Positions 54,870-62,486 of a stretch of DNA of 64,000 nt are shown piece after piece. Location of the stretch: positions 372,001-436,000 of the forward strand of contig MKWP01000015.1 of the NCBI GenBank assembly GCA_001899805.1, written 5' to 3'. The DNA comes from Lysobacterales bacterium 66-474 (GTDB lineage Bacteria > Pseudomonadota > Gammaproteobacteria > Xanthomonadales > Rhodanobacteraceae). Position 1 is the stretch's first letter; every line of letters begins with the position of its first letter. The translations under genes and the position numbers were made by a program. Under the pieces are notes generated by a model. The model saw only the letters and a program-made list of their open reading frames with translations, was not told the DNA's origin and searched no databases.

Positions 54870-56597
54870 ATGTTCCTGCGAAACACACGATTGACGTGGC
54901 GTGGATTCCTGTGCGCCATCTCGCTTGCATGCGCGGTCAGCTTGCCGGCCATGGCCGTGAATGCCGCGCGAGGCGAATACGACCTCATCATCCGGAACGG
55001 GCGGATCATCGACGGCACGGGCTCGCCCTGGTACCACGGCGACGTCGCCATCCGCGGCGATCGCATCGTCGCGATCGGCCGGCTGGCGAACGCGACCGCG
55101 CGCAAGACCATCGACGCGCAGGGCAGGATCGTGGCGCCCGGCTTCATCGACATGCTGGGCCAGTCGGAGATGAACATACTCGTCGCGCCCAGCCTGCCGT
55201 CGAAAATCTACCAGGGCATCACCACCGAGATCACGGGCGAAGGCGACTCGATCGCACCGCTCGACGACCAGATCATCAAGAACAACATGGGGGGTTACAA
55301 ACGCCTCGGCATCAAGCCGACCTGGCGCACCCTGGATGGTTATTTCGCGCGGCTCGAAAAACAGGGCATCGGCATCAACCTCGGCACCTACGTCGGGGCA
55401 GCCTCGGTGCGCCGGATGGTGCTCGGCAACGAGGATGTGCAGCCGACGTCCGCGCAACTGCAGCAAATGCAGGCGCTGGTCGCGACCGCCATGCAGAACG
55501 GCGCCATGGGGCTGTCGAGTGCGCTGCAGTACACGCCCGGCGCCTACGCCACCACCGATGAACTGATCGCACTGGCCAAGGTCGCCTCCCGTTACGGCGG
55601 GATCTATGCGACCCACATGCGCGACGAAGGCAATGCCGAAGCCGCCGCGATCGACGAAATCTTCAAGATCAGCCGTGAGGCACACATTCCGGTCGAGATT
55701 TTCCATCTCAAGGCCGCCGGCAAGGCCAACTGGGGCAAGATCCCGGGCATCGTCGCCGCGATCGACCACGCCCGCGCCGAGGGGCTGGACATTTCGGCCG
55801 ACACCTACGCCTACACCGCGTGGGGCAATTCGCTCGCGTCCATCGTGCCTCCGTGGGCGCATGCGGGTGGCGACGCCAAGCTGCTCGCGCGCCTGAAGGA
55901 TCCGAAAACCCGCGCACAGATCAAGGCGTACATCCTGGATGAGAGCAAGGACAACCTGTGGAACAACGAATGGAAGGAAGCACCGGGGCCCGACGGGATA
56001 GTGGTGACCTCGGTCGGCAATCCCGCGTTGCGTTCCCTGCAGGGCAAGCGCATCTCCGACATCGCCAAGGCCTGGCACGAAGACCCGCTCGATGCGGCTT
56101 TGGACATCGTGATCAAGGATGACGCGGACACCAGCGTCGCCGTATTCGGGATGGATCAGACGGACGTGACGACGGTGCTCAAGCAGCCGTGGGTTTCGAT
56201 CTGCAACGACTCGGAAGGTACCGAGCCGTGGGGAATCCTCGGCAAGGCGCACCCCCACCCGCGCGCCTACGGCACGTTTCCGCAGATCATCCAGAAGTAC
56301 GTCGAACAGCAGCACGCATTGACACTGCCCGATGCAATCCGCAAGTTCACCTCGCTGGCCGCGCAACGGATGGGACTGACCCAACGCGGCGTGATCAAGG
56401 CCGGCATGTACGCGGACATCGTCGTGTTCGATCCCGCCAAGGTCGTCGCCACCGCGACCTTCGAACAACCCAACCAACTCGCCAAGGGCATGGACTACGT
56501 CATCGTGAACGGGGTTCCGGTGATCGCCGATGGCAAGATGACCCACGCGCTTCCCGGAAAAGTGTTGCGGGGGCCTGGATACGCGCCCGGCAAGTGA
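54870..56597 (+). CDS. Exported N-acyl-D-amino-acid-deacylase-like amidohydrolase
   Basis: This 575-residue protein has a signal peptide (GFLCAISLACAVSLPAMA) and resembles D-aminoacylases, which free D-amino acids from N-acyl forms. Start MFLRNTRLTW follows GGAGGG at ribosome-site distance. The family's first metal motif HxH is replaced: PGFIDMLGQSEMN stands where others read GFIDxHTH. The bridging cysteine position reads ITGEGDS (Glu or Asp). The two histidines of the main site remain in IYATHMRDEG and IFHLKAAGK. It may use a single metal or act on another N-acyl or peptide bond. It heads the run with dapF and dat. Confidence 0.82.
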   Translation: MFLRNTRLTWRGFLCAISLACAVSLPAMAVNAARGEYDLIIRNGRIIDGTGSPWYHGDVAIRGDRIVAIGRLANATARKTIDAQGRIVAPGFIDMLGQSEMNILVAPSLPSKIYQGITTEITGEGDSIAPLDDQIIKNNMGGYKRLGIKPTWRTLDGYFARLEKQGIGINLGTYVGAASVRRMVLGNEDVQPTSAQLQQMQALVATAMQNGAMGLSSALQYTPGAYATTDELIALAKVASRYGGIYATHMRDEGNAEAAAIDEIFKISREAHIPVEIFHLKAAGKANWGKIPGIVAAIDHARAEGLDISADTYAYTAWGNSLASIVPPWAHAGGDAKLLARLKDPKTRAQIKAYILDESKDNLWNNEWKEAPGPDGIVVTSVGNPALRSLQGKRISDIAKAWHEDPLDAALDIVIKDDADTSVAVFGMDQTDVTTVLKQPWVSICNDSEGTEPWGILGKAHPHPRAYGTFPQIIQKYVEQQHALTLPDAIRKFTSLAAQRMGLTQRGVIKAGMYADIVVFDPAKVVATATFEQPNQLAKGMDYVIVNGVPVIADGKMTHALPGKVLRGPGYAPGK

Positions 56598-56659
56598 GCG
56601 CCGTACCATCCGGTCGGGCACGCGAAACGCCGGATCGCCAACAACGTCGAGAACGACAC

Positions 56660-57496
56660 ATGGGCCTTCGTTTCACCAAGATGCACGGTCTCGGCAACGA
56701 CTTCGTCGTGCTCGACGCGCGCACGACGCCGCTGGCGCTCGATGTCGCGCGCATCCGTGCGATCGCGGACCGCCACACCGGCGTCGGCTTCGACCAGATG
56801 ATGATCCTGGAGCCCGCGCGGGACCTCTCTTGCCTCGCCGCGTACACGATCCGCAATGCCGACGGCACCGTCGCACCGCAATGCGGGAACGGAGCGCGCT
56901 GCCTCGGCGCGTGGTTGCACCGTGCCGGCGTGTTGCCGATAGGCGTCGAGGCCATGCTGCAAAGCCCGGTCGGCATCGTGAGGATGCGCCTCGCCAACGC
57001 CACGACCGTCACGGTGGAAATGGGCGAACCGGAGTTCGAGCCCGCGCGCATACCGTTCGACGCGCCTGCCGCTGCGGACACCTATCCCCTCGACGTCGAC
57101 GGAGAACGCGTCGACATCTCGGCCGCTGCGATGGGCAGCCGGCATGCGGTGATCGAGGTCGACGACATTGCCTCGGCCCGAGTCGAACGCCTCGGCCCGC
57201 GCATCACGGTACATCCGCGGTTTCCGCAAGGCGCCAACGCCTGTTTCGTGCACGTCGTGGACGAACATTCCGTGAAGCTGCGCGTGCATGAGCGCGGCGC
57301 CGGCTGGACGCTCGCCTGCGGCAGCGGCGCGTGCGCGACGGTGGCCGCCCTGCATCGCCGCAGCCGCGTCGGCGACGATGTGCGCGTGGAAATGCCGGGC
57401 GGCGCGCTCACCATCTCGTGGAAAGGTCCGGGTCACATCCTTTCGATGACCGGCCCGGCGGCATTCTCGTTCGACGGCGAATGGCTGGGCATCTGA
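56660..57496 (+). CDS. dapF: Diaminopimelate epimerase-type enzyme
   Basis: DapF interconverts LL- and meso-diaminopimelate without cofactor. The 278-residue product has FTKMHGLGNDFVVLD, the first catalytic cysteine (75) in PQCGNGARC, and the second (220) in LACGSGACA. The stretch before the second cysteine reads HERGAGWTLACG where most members have GETxACG, so specificity may differ. It lies between a deacylase-like gene and a D-amino-acid aminotransferase, not beside xerC or lysA, so a broader amino-acid racemase role is possible. Start MGLRFTKMHG is the family start. Confidence 0.88.
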   Translation: MGLRFTKMHGLGNDFVVLDARTTPLALDVARIRAIADRHTGVGFDQMMILEPARDLSCLAAYTIRNADGTVAPQCGNGARCLGAWLHRAGVLPIGVEAMLQSPVGIVRMRLANATTVTVEMGEPEFEPARIPFDAPAAADTYPLDVDGERVDISAAAMGSRHAVIEVDDIASARVERLGPRITVHPRFPQGANACFVHVVDEHSVKLRVHERGAGWTLACGSGACATVAALHRRSRVGDDVRVEMPGGALTISWKGPGHILSMTGPAAFSFDGEWLGI

Positions 57497-57618
57497 AGCA
57501 CGGCAAATCCAGCCTGGCGACGGACCGCGATTGAAGGACAACCCGAAAACCTCGTCGGTGCAAGGCATGCAGGCCGGCACGTCGACAGTCCCGAATCCCG
57601 ATCAGGAACCACTTGCCC

Positions 57619-58488
57619 ATGGCCGACGCCCTTCCCACCTGTCTGCTGGATGGCGCTTTCATCCCCACGAGTGAAGCTCGCATCTCCCCGCTCGACCGCG
57701 GATTCCTGTTCGGCGACGGCGTCTACGAAGTCATTCCCTGTTACGACGGCAAGCCGTTTCGGCTGGAAGCGCATTTCAATCGCCTGCAGTCGAGCCTGGA
57801 TGCACTCGGGCTTCACAACCCGTGTTCCCTTTCCCGCTGGACCGAACTCGTGCACGAACTCGTCGCCGCCAACGGTGGTGGCGACATGGGCATCTATATC
57901 CAGATCACGCGCGGGACCGGGCGCGGGCGCGACTTCATGCCGCCACCGGGGCTGGACCCCACGGTTTTCGGCTTCTGCTGGCGGCTGTCGAAAACGCCTT
58001 TCGAACAGATCGAACGCGGTATTGCCGCCGTCACGCTGGAAGATATCCGCTGGCTCCGCTGCGACATCAAGTCCATTGCACTGCTGGGACCCGTAATGCT
58101 GAAAATGGAGGCCCACCATCGCGGCGCCGATGAGGCGATCCTGATACGCGACGGGCGCCTTGCCGAAGGCAGTTCCTGCGCGGTGTTCACGGTCAAGGAC
58201 GGTGACATCGCCACGCCTCCGGCGAGCCGCGAGCGCCTGCCGAGCATTACCCGCAGGGTAGTCGAAGAGGCCATCGTCGGGCGGGGGCTCCAGTTGCAGG
58301 TGCGCGAGGTATACCGCGACGAGCTGGCCGCGGCAGACGAGATCTGGATCGCGAGTTCGACCCGCGAGGTGGTGCCGGTCACGTCGCTGGACGATCAAGC
58401 CGTTGGTGGTGGCAAGGCCGGACCCGCATGGCATCGCGTCTTCGACGAATTCCAGTCGATCAAGCGACGGGAAACGGGATCGGCCTGA
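57619..58488 (+). CDS. dat: D-amino-acid aminotransferase, class IV PLP
   Basis: This 289-residue class IV aminotransferase matches D-alanine aminotransferases: DRGFLFGDGVYEVIPCYDGKPFRLEAHFNRLQ, the PLP-binding Lys151 in CDIKSIALLGPVMLKMEAHHRGADEAIL, and AEGSSCAVFTV. It would convert D-alanine, D-glutamate or similar to keto acids. Branched-chain or 4-amino-4-deoxychorismate enzymes are close relatives, but the CDIKS and HHRGADEAIL blocks favour the D-specific type. Start MADALPTCLL follows dapF by 122 bases. Confidence 0.88.
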   Translation: MADALPTCLLDGAFIPTSEARISPLDRGFLFGDGVYEVIPCYDGKPFRLEAHFNRLQSSLDALGLHNPCSLSRWTELVHELVAANGGGDMGIYIQITRGTGRGRDFMPPPGLDPTVFGFCWRLSKTPFEQIERGIAAVTLEDIRWLRCDIKSIALLGPVMLKMEAHHRGADEAILIRDGRLAEGSSCAVFTVKDGDIATPPASRERLPSITRRVVEEAIVGRGLQLQVREVYRDELAAADEIWIASSTREVVPVTSLDDQAVGGGKAGPAWHRVFDEFQSIKRRETGSA

Positions 58489-58936
58489 GACATCCTTCCG
58501 TAGTCGATCACGCAGTGATTCGGCGACAACCCGGGTGATCACGCCCCGGGCGAGTGCTGCCAATAAATCGCCGGAATCTCCATTTTCGAAGCGTACACTT
58601 GGCCGAAAAACTCGCGCAGCCACACGGTCGGCTTGACAAAGCGTCATAACTGCGAGCTATGCCAATCGGAAGTCTTTTCATTGGCGGTTCGCACGGCAAT
58701 TATCTATGCTCATCACCATAGCGGGTACATACCCGCAGCAGACACAACTGTGACGCCGTACGTCATGGACGCAATGCGAGTCTGCAGGGATCGCCATCAA
58801 CCACAAGATTAACGAACGCGAGGACCGACGCGTTCGTGATTGAACAGAGCTTGTTGCGTCCTTGCACTGCCAGGCTCTGGACATGACATTGGCTGGAATC
58901 AAATCGCAGGTATGAACTGCCCGGGAGGGGATCAAA
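58489..58936. other. Gap upstream of the second TonB receptor
   Basis: These 448 bases hold no convincing gene. A CCCGGG...CCCGGG stem (58530-58535 with 58545-58550), with the palindrome GTGATCAC inside, may end the dat transcript. Promoter block copy B lies at 58645-58710. The remaining 225 bases form a long leader before GGGAGGGG and the receptor ATG; no riboswitch was recognised. Confidence 0.55.
58645..58710 (+). promoter_or_regulatory. Shared promoter block, copy B (TonB receptor)
   Basis: CATAACTGCGAGCTATG (58645-58661), 19 bases, TTGGCG (58681-58686), 18 bases, TATGCT (58705-58710). The segment TCTTTTCATTGGCGG is identical to copy A. This is the best-formed promoter of the three. Confidence 0.65.
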
Positions 58937-61822
58937 ATGCGCAACAAAATTCATCCTGTAAATGGCGTATCGAATGCGCTGCGGCAAAAAGCACTCACCA
59001 TGGGGATATTTGCCGCAATAGGGACGCTGTACGGAACGGTAGCGTGGGCTCAGCAGAGTCCTGAAACCGCACAGGCCCAATCGGCGAAGCCTGTCCAAAA
59101 GCTGCAAACCATCGAAGTCACCGGATCGCACATCCGGAACATCGATGTAGCCAGCTCGAATCCTGTCACTGTCATCGACAGCAAACAGATACTCAACACC
59201 GGCAAGCAAAGCCTCGGCGAGATTCTCCAGCAGCTGCCGGCCAACGCGGGAAACACCCTCGGCCCGCAGGTCGACAGTAGTGGCGGCGGCGACGGCAGCG
59301 GGTCGGTTTCCCTGCGCGGACTGGGCTCACAGCGCACCCTGGTGCTTATTGACGGCCATCGTTACCTGAACACGGATCTGAACACGATTCCGGTGCAAAT
59401 CATCGACCGCGTCGAGGTGCTGAAAGATGGCGCATCCGCGACGTACGGGTCCGACGCCATAGGCGGCGTGGTCAACATCATTCTCAAGAAACAATACAAG
59501 GGCTTCCAGGTATCTGCCAACTACGGGACCACGAGTCGTCACGATGGGCAATCTGCCGGGGCAAATTTGCTGTATGGATACAGTGGTGAAAAAGGCAGCA
59601 TTGTATTCGACGTGGATTACAACAAACAGGACGGCATCCAGTCAGCGGATCGCTGGTTCTCCAAACAGGCCCTGTATCTCTCATCGGGCCAGATCGTGCC
59701 GACCGGTTCGTCGCGGGTTCCCGGAGGCAGGCTGTTCATGCCACCCAATCTGGCCTCCAGCTTCGGATGTGGCTCCGTGACACTGGCGTCCGGAAACGGC
59801 ACTTCACTCGACAACTACAAGTGCTTCAACATCCTCAACGACGCCTTCAATTTCCAGTCCTACACGTGGCTTTACGTGCCGTCGGAGCGCGTAAGCACCT
59901 ACGCGCATGCCGAGTACCAGCTCGCGGACAATGTGCAGTTCTTTGCGGATTTTCTCTACAACAATACGCGTGCCCAGGAAGGCGATCCGCCAGCACTTCT
60001 CGACATGACTGCGTCGAACATACAAATCTCGCAGTACAACATGTACAACCCGTTTGGCGTGAATTTTGGCGGCACCAACGGCTACAAGGCGCTGTACCGG
60101 TTCAGCGGGATCGGGCAGGAGTTGACCGACTTCAACACCACGACCGGGCAGACCACATTCGGACTCCGCGGAACGATTCGCGGATGGGATTGGGACGCCT
60201 ATTTCAACTACGGGCACACCCGCCAGAACCAAACCTACAATGGGTATCCGGTTTTCACCAGCGGGTTCCGCAATGGTCTTGGACCATCCATGCTGGTCAA
60301 CGGAGTCCCGACGTGCGTGGCCATACCCAACGATCCGGCATCGGCCATACAGGGCTGCGTGCCCATCAACATGTTCAATCAAAGATCCGCCGAGGTGAGC
60401 GACCAGATCAGGCCGTTCTTCGCCGCCCTCTTCGGGCAGAACACGTCGACGCGCCGCGCCTTTTATGCGGATGCAACCGGGCCATTGTTCGAATTGCCGG
60501 CTGGCACGGTCCAGGCGGCAGTCGGGATCGACTACTGGAAGGAATCGGAACACAACTCCGTGGACTCGCAGCGGCTCAGTACCGCCACCGGCACTTGCAA
60601 TGCACCGAGCTCCATTTGCGATACCGACCTGCAAGGCGCGATCGACATGAAGGAGGCTTATGCCGAGGTCTTCGTACCCATCCTGAAGGACGCCCCCGTC
60701 ATCGGATCGCTCAACGCAACGCTGGGTGACCGTTACACGAAAACGTCCGTGGCGGGTAGTTCGACCAACTACAAGGTCGGGCTGGAGTGGCGGCCGACGA
60801 AGGACCTGATGGCGCGCGGAACCGTGACTTCGGTGTTCCGGGCACCAACGATCGGCAACCTGTACGGCGGCGCGACAGGCGGGACGCCGGCCCTGATGGA
60901 TCCGTGTATCGGGCTATCGGCGGCAGTACTGGCGCAGCATCCGCGAGCTTGCCAAGGCGTACCGCCCAACTGGGTCGGACCCCAGGTCATCAACACCAAC
61001 GTCGTCCGCGAGGGCGCGGTGGCTGCCGGGTTCGCCTTGAAGCCCGAACAGGGCAAGACATTCGACTTCGGCCTGGTGTATGAACCGCACTACCTGCCTG
61101 GCTTGTCAGCGCAGCTCGACTTCTGGAGGGTGGCCCTGCGGGACACTCTGACGCGGGCCGTTGCGCAACCGGTAATGAACGCGTGTTTTGCGAACGACAG
61201 CGGCAACATGTGCGGCCTGGTATCGCGAAGCGCTTTCGACCACACCGCATTCCTGCGCCTCCCAATCATCAACCTGGGCACGCTCAACGTCAGCGGCGTG
61301 GACCTCGACTTGCATTACTCCGTCCCCGAGATGTCCTTCGCCCCCGGGCGGTGGTCCGTGGATCTGCGTAGCACCTACATCTCCAAGGCGGAGAACGACG
61401 CCATTCCCGGCATCACCATACCGACCGAGTTCGCCGGTCAGTATTACGAGCCGTTCGGCAACTTCCCGCGTATCCGCGCACTGTTGAACATCAATTGGCA
61501 GATGGGGCCATGGAACGCATCGTGGCAAGCCCAGTTCGTCGGCAAGAGCCAGGACGGCAGTCCCGACCCGCGCCAGCAGCGGACAGCGGACGTCAATCTT
61601 CCGAACGTGCCCATGAAGATCGCGTCGGTCCTGTACAACAACCTTCAAGTCGGATATGACATCAAACGCTTGCATACAACCATCAATGCTGGCGTGAACA
61701 ACATGTTCGATCGCCCACCGCCGCTCATTTCGACCCAGGACGTCCTTGATGCGACATCCGATGCGTCGACATACGACTTCATGGGCAGGTCTTACTGGTT
61801 GCGTGCAACCGTCCATTTCTGA
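58937..61822 (+). CDS. TonB-dependent receptor
   Basis: This 961-residue outer-membrane receptor has a signal segment (ALTMGIFAAIGTLYGTVAWAQ), a TonB-box-like region LQTIEVTGSHIRNIDVASSNPVTVID, a plug domain (LGEILQQLPANAG, VSLRGLGSQRTLVLIDGHRY, RVEVLKDGASATYGSDAIGGVVNIILKK) and a barrel that ends SYWLRATVHF with the expected final phenylalanine. The plug type is common in xanthomonads and is not diagnostic of siderophores. Several cysteine pairs in barrel loops suggest disulfides. GGGAGGGG before the ATG supports the start. Its promoter block links it to the D-amino-acid genes. Confidence 0.93.
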   Translation: MRNKIHPVNGVSNALRQKALTMGIFAAIGTLYGTVAWAQQSPETAQAQSAKPVQKLQTIEVTGSHIRNIDVASSNPVTVIDSKQILNTGKQSLGEILQQLPANAGNTLGPQVDSSGGGDGSGSVSLRGLGSQRTLVLIDGHRYLNTDLNTIPVQIIDRVEVLKDGASATYGSDAIGGVVNIILKKQYKGFQVSANYGTTSRHDGQSAGANLLYGYSGEKGSIVFDVDYNKQDGIQSADRWFSKQALYLSSGQIVPTGSSRVPGGRLFMPPNLASSFGCGSVTLASGNGTSLDNYKCFNILNDAFNFQSYTWLYVPSERVSTYAHAEYQLADNVQFFADFLYNNTRAQEGDPPALLDMTASNIQISQYNMYNPFGVNFGGTNGYKALYRFSGIGQELTDFNTTTGQTTFGLRGTIRGWDWDAYFNYGHTRQNQTYNGYPVFTSGFRNGLGPSMLVNGVPTCVAIPNDPASAIQGCVPINMFNQRSAEVSDQIRPFFAALFGQNTSTRRAFYADATGPLFELPAGTVQAAVGIDYWKESEHNSVDSQRLSTATGTCNAPSSICDTDLQGAIDMKEAYAEVFVPILKDAPVIGSLNATLGDRYTKTSVAGSSTNYKVGLEWRPTKDLMARGTVTSVFRAPTIGNLYGGATGGTPALMDPCIGLSAAVLAQHPRACQGVPPNWVGPQVINTNVVREGAVAAGFALKPEQGKTFDFGLVYEPHYLPGLSAQLDFWRVALRDTLTRAVAQPVMNACFANDSGNMCGLVSRSAFDHTAFLRLPIINLGTLNVSGVDLDLHYSVPEMSFAPGRWSVDLRSTYISKAENDAIPGITIPTEFAGQYYEPFGNFPRIRALLNINWQMGPWNASWQAQFVGKSQDGSPDPRQQRTADVNLPNVPMKIASVLYNNLQVGYDIKRLHTTINAGVNNMFDRPPPLISTQDVLDATSDASTYDFMGRSYWLRATVHF

Positions 61823-61893
61823 GACGCGATCGCGCATCGGCACTGGGTCACGCCATCGAGTGGATGGGATACTGGCCGACTATTCCCTCTGAA

Positions 61894-61930
61894 CCGCCCG
61901 CTGCCCATCGGCAATGCCGGTGGGCGGCGG
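61894..61930 (+). terminator. Hairpin after the TonB receptor gene
   Basis: GCCCATCGGC (61903-61912) and GCCGGTGGGC (61916-61925) pair fully with one G-U, and the flanking CCGCC (61894-61898) pairs with GGCGG (61926-61930) across a bulge. It is 71 bases past the stop. No T-run follows, so termination is uncertain. Confidence 0.35.
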
Positions 61931-62013
61931 AGGAGGCGGCCCGCAAATGGGTGTGAATCGTCCTCGCTGATTCGGGCCAGATTGAAGCAGGGTTCCCACC
62001 CAGGGTTCCCTGC

Positions 62014-62094
62014 ATCAAGAAGTCGAAGTCCAGCGAAGAACCGATCGTCCGGATACTGAAAGAAGCCGGCGCGAAGATCATCGAGACAACCTCC
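62014..62094 (+). pseudogene. Remnant of IS3-family transposase OrfA
   Basis: The translation IKKSKSSEEPIVRILKEAGAK closely follows the N-terminus of IS3-type OrfA proteins, which read like MKKSRFTEEQIVRILKEAEAG. The start codon is ATC instead of ATG and similarity stops after IIETTS. About 27 codons remain. No OrfB or terminal repeats were found nearby. Confidence 0.6.
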
Positions 62095-62256
62095 TCCGGC
62101 GCCGCGCAAACGCGACAGCCACCGTGCCGCGATACCGCGCGCACGGCTAACGCTGTGGCAGCAAGTCGAATCCCCTGCGTCGACGTCTGACGGGCATCGG
62201 TGCAATGCCCCGCGTTGCACGCCCTCCGCATTGCGGCCGCAATGCCGGCAAAGGGC

Positions 62257-62323
62257 CATAACCCTCAGCTATGCCGGGTGCCCGTTTTTTCATTGGTGGT
62301 TTTCGTTAGCCGATCGTTATGCT
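62257..62323 (+). promoter_or_regulatory. Shared promoter block, copy C (Oar-like receptor)
   Basis: CATAACCCTCAGCTATG (62257-62273), 19 bases, TTGGTG (62293-62298), 19 bases, TATGCT (62318-62323). The first 26 bases differ from copy A at only three or four positions (CCATAACCC, CAGCTATGCCGG, TGCCCGT). The receptor ATG follows 163 bases on. Confidence 0.65.
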
Positions 62324-62486
62324 CGGGAACGAACCGCGAGCGATGTTCAACAGCGGCTTTGACCGTCGCGCCCGCCGTGATGCTGCCGATCGACCGCTCG
62401 GCAGTGTCATTGGGCGTGACGGGGGGAAGCAAAGCCGCGCAGCACAAGCTCACTGTGCCTGCATTCCATCCCAGGAGGGACGTAAC

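Larger units (their letters stand above)
61823..62486. other. Gap between the two TonB receptor genes
   Basis: These 664 bases hold a strong hairpin after the first receptor, a fossil of an IS3-type orfA, and promoter block copy C. Between 62095 and 62250 nothing is recognised. No intact gene is supported. Confidence 0.6.

Noticed and set aside
61848-62231. Minus-strand frame of 127 codons between the TonB genes
   Set aside because: No ribosome site or motif; it runs antisense to the transposase fossil and the hairpin.
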